This document shows, piece after piece, positions 1-11,808 of a DNA stretch of 64,000 nucleotides. Position 1 is the stretch's first letter. Each line of letters opens with the position of its first letter. The notes under the pieces were generated by a model. That model was not told the origin of the DNA. It did not search any database and was given only the letters and a program-made list of their open reading frames with translations. The translations under genes and the position numbers were made by a program. Origin of the DNA: Knoxdaviesia capensis (Eukaryota; Ascomycota; Sordariomycetes; Microascales; Gondwanamycetaceae); the NCBI GenBank assembly GCA_001510575.1, contig LNGK01000004.1:3222667-3286666 (forward strand), in the 5' to 3' direction.

Positions 1-3000
1 CTTTCTGTGTTCGTTCTATCTTCCCTCTTTCGGGTCCCTCTCCTCTCTGTCTCTCTCGATTGTCTCTTGGGTCTTAAGCTACTTTTTGGTCCTCGATCCG
101 TGTCAGTTCTTCCCACCTTCCAGAAGCTCACCGTTAGCTCTTTTGTGAGCGTGTGTGTGTGCTGACTAGCTCGCATACCTATACACACAGGTTCGCCTGC
201 TTCAAGTTGTGTATTGAGTGCCCTGTCGTCCTCGTCACTCTTCTCCAGCCCGCACACCACACACACACCACACACGCGCCCCGCCTCGTCAGATCGGGTT
301 GATGCGGCGTCTCGCGTGTGGCGTTGGTGAGGCTGGGGAACAGAGAAAGCCGCTATACACGAAACTGCAACCGTACCGTATCCTGCACATCGTAGAGGCT
401 ATATCGAGAGATTGGACCCCGGTTCTGTGATTAGTTGTTGCAGAAGGCCCGTTCTCAGCAGGTGCGTACAGAAAGACCGTCACAGGCGTCCCCAACATAC
501 ATCACCAACCGTGGCTGGCGGGGATACGACAGCACCCCCCCCCTCTCTGGCCTGGTCCATTCACGCTGTCACCATCGTAAAACTGCGTCTGTTTCTCAAG
601 GCTGCAGCCGCATCACCGCCCTAGCTTGCGTATTCCGCAGGCACACCAAGACCCGTAGCCCTCGGTCTGGATGTCCTCAAGCGGATAGCAGAGCTCGGAC
701 ACTACAGTCACGAAAAAAAAAACCCCACACTTGTTGACGACAGTGTATACGTGTGTGGGGTGCTGCAAGGAAACAGAGTGAAGAAGAGAGCAAAACCCCG
801 TGGCCCGGTCGTTTGTGTCATACGCCCCTCCCCCAAGCTTAAGGGCCGTGCCGCAACTAGAACTGCTGCTATATGTACCTATCACAGCAAACGAAGCGTC
901 TCTTTTGCTGAAGCCGGTGCGGTGCGTTTTTGCTTCCCGTATTGGTGACGCCGTATTGGTGACGGTTTCCCGGCTGCCTGGGTTGACCCTCCCCCCCAGT
1001 ACGTGTCCCTGTCCTATAGAATAGACTTGTTGGTAGGTAATTTAGGTGTTTGAAGGAAGATGCCGTCGTTTGTTTGTAAGTCCGCCTGGCAGGGTGTGTA
1101 TTTACAGGGTGTCGGTGCGGATGCGGGTAACGCCTCCGGGCAAACGACGACGCTCGTTTTCGTTTTTCTTTCTTTTTTTTTTCTGTTTGTGGGCGCTGTA
1201 CACACTACGTCAGGTTAGAACAGCGTTGAGACAGTGTCTTAGACAATGTCTTAAACAGACGGTTCTGTTTGGCCGCACCATATGCTGGTCTGAGACATCT
1301 GCAGCTGCATGTCTCATCGCAACCAGGATGTTGATCGAGCATTTCCAAACAACAGCACAAGCCCAGTACATGCATGCAGGACCCCGAGTTTGCCAGTACT
1401 GTAGTGGCTCCTGCTCTGTGCCCTGCCACGTCCTCCAGGACGGTCGCCAATGTGTAAAGGACGAAAGAAAAAAAACGGCCTGCCCTTTTTTTATGTCCTT
1501 TACATCTCTTCACCACACCCCACAATCTTCCAAGGCAGCCTATGATCGCGGAACATGGCTCCCAAAGCAGACGGCGTCTCCCACCACTGCGAGTCCAGCC
1601 TCGGAAATCTCGAGGTCGCGGCGCCCTGGCCGAAACCGCCGCCACGGGCTCTTATAGGCTGTGTCGCGCGCTGCCCCCGCCGCAGATTCGCAGGAAAGCC
1701 CTGAGAAGTCCGCCTACCCTGCCAGGGGCACGGCAGCGTCACAGCCGACTGCAAACACAAGTGAACGAACACAACAGACTCTTGCTTCTTCTTTTGTTCT
1801 GTTTTTCTTTTCTGTCCTGTGGGAGTCAGACGTTAGGCAGGATGGAGGGAGACGAACCCCCCTCCCTTCATCTCATCTTACGGGAACACTTGCAAACAGG
1901 ACCTCAGGTGCCAAGTGCAGCAGCGAAAGTGCACAGTCCTGGGGAACCCACCAGGTGCCAGTCCAATCGCCGTCCCGACACCCTGGACCAGCCCCTGGAT
2001 GGACTGCAGATTTCCACAGGAGTTTCAGAAACCAAATCGCCCGATCGGCACAGACAACTCTCTCGGTTCCCGCATCCATAGAAGGACTTCCTTTACGCAC
2101 GATTGGCCTTGCACGAAGGATTCCGGGGTCCCTGCAGGGACAATTTGGGCGTGGGCTCGCTGTTCTCGCGCCTCGTTGGTTGGCTGTGGCTTGTAATCAC
2201 CGTTACCGAGAATGTAACAGCCGACGTTCAGGGCCAGGAAACCTGCTCAAGAGAGTCCTCCATCCTGCACATCCAGTCGAATTGCCGCAGTCTACATGGC
2301 AGGATTCAGACTTGATCTGCCGGGGCGGGAGGGCGTTTCTTGGGCGTCGACTGCACAGGCCCACGTAGTCCTTCCTACCTGTCTTTTGACCCTCCTTCAT
2401 ACACCGCGCATATGCATCTCCTTACAAACCCCGGCTCGCGATTACTGTACGCGGCCAAATCCACGTCTGCTCGATATGGTTGGTTCCTGGCTGTGCATGG
2501 TCGGAGATGAGACTGGATCGGTGCAGGACGAAAGAGTTGGGAAACCATCCTCCGAGTGCTGCCGTTGCAATGGGACTGTCGACTTTAGACTCGCGTCGTT
2601 TTCTTGTTGCTCTGGCTTGGCTGTGCACCACCATAAAGCCTGTGCAAGGTCCTGAGAGGCGGAACTTACTGAGGAAAGCGAGCTATTCGGAGAGGTTGCA
2701 GGCGGTGCTGTTGGTTGTTGGTTGTTGGTTACAACTATAAAGTGAAGAAAATGCGAGCCCCCGCCCAAAAACAAAAATTACTACACCCCCAAATTTGGCA
2801 ATCGGCGATATCAACCATTCGGGACCGGGCCCGGCAACCGGGGCTATGTTAGTGCGGAAGGAGCGATCCATCGCAAACCACCAGGAAGGAGGTCGGGTAA
2901 ACCGTCTAGAAACAGCCTAGCAGGGTTCTAGCTGCGAGCCTAAAATGAATGAGGAAGTCACGGCCGAGACGCTTTCAACGACATCTCTTGAAGATATCAT

Positions 3001-6000
3001 ATCCTAAGTGATGTCCGGTATAAGTGTGCGTGCTATCAAATGCCCTGAAGAGCTCGTGATCCTTCATGGCAGCGCATACTACATGGCCAGGGAGCCCCCA
3101 GCAGCTTGGTTGCAGTGTGGTAGCACGAAGTGGAATCCACCCACGGCAAATACCTATAAATAATTGAATCGACCCCCGTCCTGGATAGCAGGGCGTCAGG
3201 TCGACTGTCCAGTATCCAGCAACAGCCGGATGAGCATAACGGATGAACGAGCTCGCAACAGTTCGTTTTTGGGGTCTACAAGACGCAACAAATAACAAGT
3301 CTCGCACCGCAGACTTGCACACTTACATATCCCAGCGGCATTCTTCTCCCCCTGCCCACCATTTCGGCGTCTGCCCAATCACCTCACCGTGTGTGGGCCG
3401 TCCGGCCACATACATATTCGCCACCGGAGTCCTCAAAGCCCGCCGGAGACTGGGTTCTGGGTACTTTATAGACCGGTCGTTTTTCAGGTGGTTGTTCACC
3501 GCTGGAGTACTTGGGTCGGGGGTACCCCAACGCCGCTCGCGGCTCCACTCTGCGATGGCCCCAGCCACACTCTTTGCCAGTTGGGATGACGGCAGTTTGT
3601 AGCCCATATTATCACCCGCGAAGCCTTTTGCTTGAGAAGTCTGCGAGAGCTTCCGTGGCAGCCATGTTTGGTGATATATCGGTAACGTCGTATGCTCAAA
3701 AGCCGCTGCACATGCTTTCTCCGCAGCGCCCCTCGCAATGATGTCTTGCTATCGGAATGGAAAACACAAAGTCCCCAACTGCGCTCGATGGCTGAACGGA
3801 CAGGCTCCAACACTACGTAGTAGACACACACTTCCAGCCTCGTAGTCTGGTGTTTCTCCGGGCGGATCACGGAGTTTGTAGGGTCTTGGGTGCAAAGGGT
3901 CGGAATGTCAGGATTCCGTGCCCTCTGAAGTCAAGAAATCGCAAAGTCTGTGTCTTTCCACGTGCGAGGTCGTCAGCCGGGCGCCCTCTTCGTGCGTCTT
4001 ACGGCAGACCACCAAAACATCGGTGATGTGATGGTCGTTTGTAAGAGTTTCTTTCATCCGACCTATAGCCCTACCAGACACTCGCAACAGAAACAAGGCA
4101 CCAACAGCCGGAACAGCCCAGTAATCTCCCTAATTGAACGCCGCAAGGTTACCCCAGTCATCACCGTCATGAGGTGGCCATCGGCCACGCCGAAACCTAC
4201 AAAACCACAGCAGAATATTGGCTCTCCGTCTCTATCTCTTTTGCTGTCGACCCTCGGTCTTTTTGGCAATTCCTAAGTTGACACCCTAAGACGGCCGTTC
4301 ATCCCGGATTACTCTTTTTTCTTCTTCTCAATACAGGGCGCCTGAGCGTGTGTGGGAGGTCACCAAGTTCTCGGCCGGCCGGGAGAGCGAGCTTCCGGGC
4401 GGGCGTGGCCCGGGGCTGTCCGGTGGAAGGGTCCGTCGCCCAGGGCATAGAATTTGTGTGGCGGGCCGGCGAATTGTTCGCCGTTTCTTATGTGCATGTA
4501 TCCATATACAAGTTTGAAAGAAAGCCAGGCTATCTATTATTGTCGAGGCGTTATTCATTCGCCCCCGGCTTGTCTCGGGCGCTGTGGCTTCCGAACGCCA
4601 CACACTGGTTGACGTCTGGACCAGCTCTGCAGAAGGGTGTGAAGTTCCCTGGTTCTGGTGCATTGCAGGGTCTCCACCCACCCAGGAAATCATGCATATC
4701 TGGGTGCGTCGTTGTGTGTATGTACAGTACATCGCGACGATCTGCGATTTCCAATTGCATATGTGTGTGATTCCTAGGACTCTGTGTTTGCCTTGCCTGG
4801 TTTTTTTTTTTTTTTTGTTCTGTCGTGCTCACGAGATACTGCGAGGGGTGTGCGCCTTTCAGAGTTTCCTATCCTGCCATCATTACTTTCTGCCTTCTCC
4901 CTTTGTTTTTTTTCCTCAAGTTCATCAAAACCGTCGTTGCTTCCGGAGTACACCGGCCGCCAAGCTGACCGTCTGAGGATGATGACCCCGCCAGGCCTCT
5001 CTCACTCACCGTCTTACATGGTCTCGGTTCCTGAAAAAGATAAAATAGCAGCAGAACGTGCATATACAGGGCCGATAAAAAATAATAATAAAATAATAAA
5101 AAAGAGGCCGCCAGCCAAAGTCCCCCGCGTCCGCATCTTTCTCCCTCTCTTTGTTCAGCCTCACGCCCACCGAAGTAGCGTGTGTGTGTTCCACCACAGC
5201 AGCTCCTTTTCTCCTTATACGCGCTTCTCGAATCGGAGATTGTTCTGGTATGTTCGCGAAGGGTGTCAACGGGCCTTCTAGAACCCTCGCTCGCATGCAT
5301 GTCAGGAAGATCCCTCCGTCGGCTCGTCTCTCGTGGGCGGGCTTTGTGTGCGCCCGCTTGGTATCCCACTTCCACCCACACGATCTCGCCAATGAAGCTC
5401 TCCGAACCGTCGACTCCCTCCCGGAGATGTGCATGGCTCTGCACGGGGACGAGGTCGGTAGGTGGCTGGCGACGCTCACATGCCACATGCAGCGGTTGTG
5501 TGGACCGAATGGACTGTGTATGTCTGTGTGTGCGTGTATGTCTGTGTGTGTGAGTGTGTGAGTGAACTGGCTAATCCGCGAGTTACTCGTATCCGCAAGG
5601 CTTAGAATCTTGGAACTACTGCGGTAGATCACCGGACGCTGAACACACCAAACAAAGTGGTGCGTCCAGATCGGCATGCTTCTGCTTGCCGGACTACGGA
5701 CGGCACATCACCACATTCTCATTTCTTCAAAATCTCACCACCCAAAACTGCCCCTGCGTGCCCCTGGCCAAAACATCCCCGGCTGCTGATGTGCCAGGCC
5801 TCCGGCCTTCCATCCGTCCCCCATCCTTCGATCGCTGTTCCATGTCCTGTACTTTCTCGCTGCACTATTTTCTCACCCCATCTTTCACTGCATGCAATGG
5901 CTCCACCGCGCCCTCTCGAGTAGTCGCTGAGGCCTGACTCTTGCTCGTATATTGGGTGTTCGCAGTATAACTATCTGTCTGCTTTGTAGAAATCTCACCT

Positions 6001-6295
6001 GTGTTTTCTTTCTTCGTCTTCTGCACCATTCTCACATCACCAACTCTGCCGTTCTCCCCCTTCCCTCATATAAACATGTGCCCGAATCCGGCATAGTGTT
6101 TGTGCCGTATGCCACCCCACCAAACAAATCCATTGTCCACAATCCGCCCATGAAATAGAAAGTAAACTGTCCAGGGTTCGATATGCAGAGTGTTTCTATT
6201 CTTGCATCTGCGTGTGTGTCTCGTTGATGCTTCCCCCTCCCTCCCTCCCTCTTGGGTCCAAGTAACCCTACCACAGATGGATGAATCAACACACA

Positions 6296-6473
6296 CGCCT
6301 TGCACAGTTCCTGATTGAACCGGTATACTGGAAACAGCAGCTGTTGGGAAGACTCTCGCCGTGCTGCTGCTTTCAATGCTGACAAGCCCTGGACCCCCCA
6401 GATCATTATTCTGATAATTGTTTCGTTTCTCAACATAACACATCCCCACCCCTCCCCCTTCACTGCCCTTTGC
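6296..6473 (-). repeat. Dispersed repeat, copy A
   Basis: Read on the minus strand, this ~178-base segment is clearly similar to 42928-43094 on the plus strand. Shared blocks include GCAAAGGGCAGT near the start, GTCAGCATTGAAAGCAGCA against GTTAGCATTGAAAGCAGCA, CCAACAGCTGCTGTTTCCAG, and TCAGGAACTGTG near the end, in the same order and spacing. Similarity fades outside these limits. No terminal inverted repeat or target-site duplication was identified. It may be a remnant of a non-autonomous transposon or a dispersed non-coding RNA gene. Confidence 0.65.
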
Positions 6474-6510
6474 AATCCTTCGGTTATTTGCACGTACCTG
6501 CGGAGGGCCG

Positions 6511-6525
6511 ACACACACACACACA
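6511..6525. repeat. CA microsatellite
   Basis: A short (CA)n tract in non-coding DNA just beyond repeat copy A. Confidence 0.8.
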
Positions 6526-8163
6526 CATGTTCATACATACACTCGCAAACGACACCGGATGGACCTTATATCTGAAACGCACTTGACATGTGAAAGTGTC
6601 TTTTCTGTCGCCGAATATTTTCTGTCGCCGGATCTAAATCCTCACCGTCAGTCTCACGCCCAGAAGTCGTTATGTTCGCGTCTTTTGTCTCCGTCTGATG
6701 TCCGGGGTAGGCTTCCGGGATCAACACGGCTCATGGCACGCTCGTCAAAGAAACGGTGTCATGTGAGACAACCCAACCGGACCGTGAGAGCCGGTAGCAA
6801 AGTCCCAGTCCCCGTTTTGCAATGTGAGTCGTCCACTCCTTGCTTGCTCCCTGACTACCAAGCCAATGTCTGTCTGCCTGACTGCTTCTCTCCCAACATG
6901 CACGTCGTTCTCCGGCACAGCGGCCAGTGCCTACGTCGGGAGGTGCCACATACGAATCTCTCTCCTGCATGGCCGCCGCTGGTCTCCTGCACCTGGGCCT
7001 GCATAACACTCTCCCACGCTCCCGCAGGTGCTGGGCTTACCACCCTAACAGTCACACACGCACATGTACCAAGGAAGATGCACACCCAATGGCATGCCAG
7101 ACACACTGTCGATGGGCGAGAGTGCACCTGCAGTCATTGCGCGATCCCACAGCGCTCCATATCTAGCAGTGACCGTGTCTCCATCTCTGACGCGTTCATG
7201 CACGCCAAATCTCCGCCAAATCTCGCGCGTGTGCTCTCTCTTTCTCGCCCTCAAAACCGTCAAGGCTCGCGCCTCCCGGAACGATGTCCAGATGACCGGG
7301 GCCCCGTTAGTTTAGGCGTTAAGTCCAAAAGGTCTCACTCGTCCCACCACACAGACAAAAGTGGTGCGCCCTCTGCCTCTGGCTTGGATTCTCTCTCTTT
7401 CTCCCCATCTAGGCCTCTCTTTCTCCCCTGGCATCTTACCAACAGTATTAGTGTCCGTACACAGAAACATCCTCAGAGTGCTGACATGTTCTCTTGTCAA
7501 ACTTTCCATCTCTCCCTTCCCACTCTCTCTGTCTCTCTTGTTCCGCTGGCTACAACATACACACTCCCACCATTCCTTATCCCCCATATGTCTCCGTCTC
7601 CGTTCTCAGCCGTGTTCCTGCTGCGTTCGCCGCCAGGGGAGACAAGATTCCAATAAGCTCAATTCCTGTGGTACAGTTCCACCTGGGAAACATGCAGCAT
7701 CCTTCCTGCTGCTTCTGCATGGCATAGACGCCCAGTGCGCCGTTAAGCCACCTGCGTGCCGTTTCGTTGACAACCGACTTTTCCGCCGTGCATGGAAGCT
7801 GGGTATTTCTGGTTACGCCACTTCAACACTGTCCGTGAACGGACAACACACGGCAGCTCTGCCCCGGGCTTTTCTCGAAGTTGTCCCCCTGTACATAGCA
7901 TCTCTCTGGCCAAACGCGTGTTCTCTCCGTGTGTTCAATCCTGCTCATACTCTGCCCGTCGGTGTCCAGCCCCACACCCACGCCAGTCTCCGCTCTAAGC
8001 CCTGCTGCACTCTGCCTATCCCAGATGTACGAGACGGCCTATAGCAGGCGGTATTTTTGTCCTCGACGAGCTTGCTGAATAGTGGCAGTTCTCAGGTCGT
8101 CAGGCTGCTGCATTCACCAGTCTGCCCCTTCTGGCTTCTCATTCGTGCTCGGGCAGTGTGCGT

Positions 8164-8181
8164 ATGTGTGTGTGTGTGTGT
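8164..8181. repeat. GT microsatellite
   Basis: A (GT)n tract of roughly nine units in the gene-poor left region. Confidence 0.8.
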
Positions 8182-9561
8182 ATGCCTGGGGCTCGGAGGC
8201 CCCGCCAGGTGTCCCGGCGAAGGGACCACGGCACCGCGGAGTTGCGATGCACAGGCTGCTCGTGGGCCCCAATCAAGCACGGCTGTGCCTCTCCAGACAG
8301 ACCCTGAGGGTCTCGCCCACTTCGGGCCCAAGCTGTACCCAACACAAGGGGTCACAAGCGCCCGCAGAACTCCTTATTTTAGACGCGGTCGGTGCTAGTG
8401 GACGGACCCTTGAACGTTCAGGCGTACTGACCACCCGTCGTTGTCGAGAGAGAGAGCGGGAGAGAGAGAGAGATTGCAAGAGAGGGTTAGCCACACTCGT
8501 GTGCGTGAGCCCGTTGGAACACCCGAGACACATCTGGCGTGAACTTGGGATACACACCTACCCAGGACCCAATCTCTCAGACACCGTATTGCACATGTCC
8601 ACTTGGTTCTTCCCCCCCTATCCTGCCCCTCTGCAATGGCGGATCTTCCCCCAGACGCCACCGTCAGAACGAAGGTCGCCACCACCCCAACGGGCTCGGT
8701 ATCACATAGTGTTATAGAACCTCCAACGATCATCACACACGCCCCCCCTCAAGACTCATCCAGCCTAATTCGGCCAGGCCTTGGTGCCCGACTGATTCTC
8801 TGTATCTGCCCGTAACTCTCTTCCTCAATCGCCGTGAAGATGAATGCCTGATCACACAGAGACCACAAACGTATATGATCGGAGTTAAGAAACTGTTCCG
8901 TAAGGCCCAAGGGGGGGGAGACTAAACTCCACCGTGGCCAAGTGGGAGCCGGCCCCCGGCAGCCGGGCCAGCTTCGCCCTGTTCCTCCTCTTGGTGGTGT
9001 CACTCACCCGGCACCCGAGAGAGGATGTGCGTCTCTACCTATTTAGCGTGTCAAATTGTGTTTCTTCAACCTGCCAGTAAGATGCCATTCTTCAACTCGA
9101 GGTCGAAAGTAATCTGCAGATGATCAGGCTCCCGAGAAAAATAATCGTGTGGTCCCTTTTTTTTCCCTTTTTTGGGGGGGGGGGAGGTCATGTCTCATAT
9201 GCATGTCAGATTCACCTGGGAGCCCTCCTCCCTCCCTCACCTATTACTCACAGGTCTCTCTCACCTCCCACCAGAAAATTCAGGAGGCCTCGATTAAATG
9301 GGATTAAGAACAATTGAAAGTTGTGTTTTATTTGAGTGCTCCGCTGACTCACGAATAGAATAAAAGAGAACAGACGAAAGAAAAAGGCGTAGAGAGGCCT
9401 CAAAGAGATCCGCTTCCTGATAAATCTCACCACGAAGAAAAACAGAGAACCAAAAAGAAAAAACCCAAGTCTTTTTGTCATTTCGTTTCTGGATTCGAGT
9501 CTGCCTGTAATGCAGTCAGCCAACCCACATGAGTGGCCCAGCCCTACCGAAGTCAACGTCC

Positions 9562-9591
9562 ACCCCCCCTCCCCTCCCCTCCCCTCCCCTC
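9562..9591. repeat. CCCCT pentamer tandem repeat
   Basis: About five consecutive copies of CCCCT on the + strand, preceded by a run of C. Such a C-rich strand could fold as an i-motif, with a G-quadruplex on the other strand, but no function is indicated. Confidence 0.8.
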
Positions 9592-11808
9592 AAGACAGAA
9601 ACACAGAAGCCACCCTCCCAAGAGGGTTCATGCATGCCCGGACATGTGTCTCCGTTTTTCTTTCTCTCCTCTCCGCCCCCTTTCCACCTCTCTCTGTATC
9701 TGCAGTGCGGCACTTCACTACTGCACGCCCGTCCCAGACCAGTCCAACCCGGGCCTTTGGACGTCCAGCCCAGCTGCCTGCATATGTCGTCCTCTCTCTT
9801 CTCGCCCATGGGGGGGGTTGCAGTGCATTGAGGGGGGCAGAGGAGAGAACAAGAAGACAAGCCCATCCATACGCACACTCCCTCCATCCGCGGAGACCTG
9901 CAGCCTGCACCATCACTAGTAATCTCCTGCTCGCGTCGAATCACATCCCAGAACCGCCCTGTGAACCCGGATGCAACGCTCACGCCCCGTGGCCCGGGAA
10001 AGAGCACCACCACCCACCAGCACGCCAGACAAGGTGGTCCCAGAGTCTGGATCATAAATGGAAGGAAACAGATGTGGTTGTAGTGGTGATATTCGATTCA
10101 CACTCCCCCAAAATGTGGACGGTGCTGCCTTGCGTTTTGGCCTAGTTACCCACAACTCCGGCCGGGACCCCCCAGTGGGACATCTGCTGTCTAAAAGGGG
10201 GGGGGAGACCACACGCCATCGATGTGGCCCGTGATCATCTCCCGAGACTTCAACTCCCACCAAAGTCCCGCCAAAGTCCCTCTCCTCCTCCCCCCTGCGA
10301 GGACGCAGCATCCAGAAACCCAAGAGCAAAACAAACGGGCGCTCCAAGCGTAAGCTTCCCATATCGTCTTGCCTGTAGACAGCTGAAAACAAACGGACAC
10401 AGGCTGCCACAGACAGGCCGAGTCATCAGACTGACACGGCATCTCCCGTTGTTCATTTGGACCCTTGCTGTGTCTCCTGTCCTGTCGTCCCCTGTGTGTC
10501 TTCGGAGTCGTCTCCCTTCCCAATCTCTCGCGAAAGAGGCCGCTGTGCTGTCCCAAAGGTTGGCCACCAGGGACAATGGACACTGGATACACCATTGGTC
10601 GTGGTGCAGTCACCTCTCCCACTGGCCCGAACGACAAGGCCCGCCCGATGAGCAAGTTCGGCCACCGTGCCAGCCCTCTCTGGCCACGGCTTCTCCCGCC
10701 CCTTCGCCCCCCTTATCCCAGGAAAGCCAGTCACTAGTCACTGCCGCATCTTTCCCTCTCTCCACCGGCGGAGACTATATCTGTTCTCCTGGCCTTTGCC
10801 ACAACACACACACACCCAGCCATGGCAAGTGGCGCATTAGACGGACCGGTTCTGGTGAGCCTAGAGGAGGCAGAAAGCAAAAGGTCAGTAACAATCACTC
10901 TAGGTTCTCACTGACCTGGCTTGCCCCCTATCTTGCTCACCTTGCCCGATAGCCCCCCTTTCGCTATTCACACGCCACAAGCCACATACTCATACTCACA
11001 CCACAACAGTCCCGGTAGCACTCAACACCAGCAGACACACCTAAAGATAGATGGATACCTTGTCAAGTGGATTCCACAAGAATCATCAATATTAATCCTC
11101 ACCCCACCCATCAAAACACTATAATGGCAGACTAGGGGACTTCATAGCCTAGATGAGCAAAAGGGAAGCCCACGAAGAAAAAAGGAGAGAGAGAAAGAAA
11201 GAAATTAAGAAAAAAGACACCACACTCATGACATATGCCTTCTTGGATCCACCTCTAGAGAAGCAAAAAAAAAAAGACAAAGAAAGCTTGAAGAAGCACA
11301 AAGGATATGTGAAAAATGCAGGAGATTAAAACATGAAGAGAAGGAAAGGAAAGAAAGAAAAAACTCCAAGTTACCTGCTTCAGTGAGAGAGAAAGAAAAA
11401 AAAGAGTAGATTAACAAGTTCCTCATGTCCAATAAGAAATGCATCCCTTTTTTGGTCCTTCTCCCCGTTCGCAATGATAAAGATAGTAATAATGGTTATC
11501 TCCAGCTTCATATGAGTTCATGAAAATTTATCAAAAGCCCTTCATGCTTAATGGTCCAAAACGAGACAAAAACAGCAGAATAGTAGGAAGAAAAAGAGAA
11601 AGGGAAAGTAACACAAGGAAACAAAGGTGTATGCGTGGGGGGGATAGAGAGAGAGAAGAGGGGGAGATCGAGGACGAAGAGGAAATACAGAATCCCAATT
11701 GACTCCAAAGCAATAAAAGAAACAAGAAAAGCAAATCGGGGCAGCGTCCATTGCATTCCTCTACTTCATCTTAACTCCCAAACAGTCCATGCAGAAGCTT
11801 CACCTTCA

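Larger units (their letters stand above)
1..11808. other. Long gene-poor region
   Basis: No coding region can be supported here. Open frames of up to 365 codons exist on both strands, but they lack recognisable domains, are rich in Ser/Pro/His/Cys from CT and CA tracts, and overlap each other freely. The + strand is strongly pyrimidine-rich, with many CT, GT and CCCCT tracts, and the first 200 bases resemble a CT-rich fungal promoter or leader. The last 600 bases, next to the kinase stop codon, are purine-rich on the + strand, so they are pyrimidine-rich in the sense of the kinase transcript and probably include its 3' UTR. A long non-coding RNA cannot be excluded. Confidence 0.6.

Noticed and set aside
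6559..7656. 365-codon open frame on the + strand
   Set aside because: Composition is dominated by Ser, Pro, His, Arg and Cys from CT/CA-rich DNA, with no domain and several overlapping frames of similar length on both strands.
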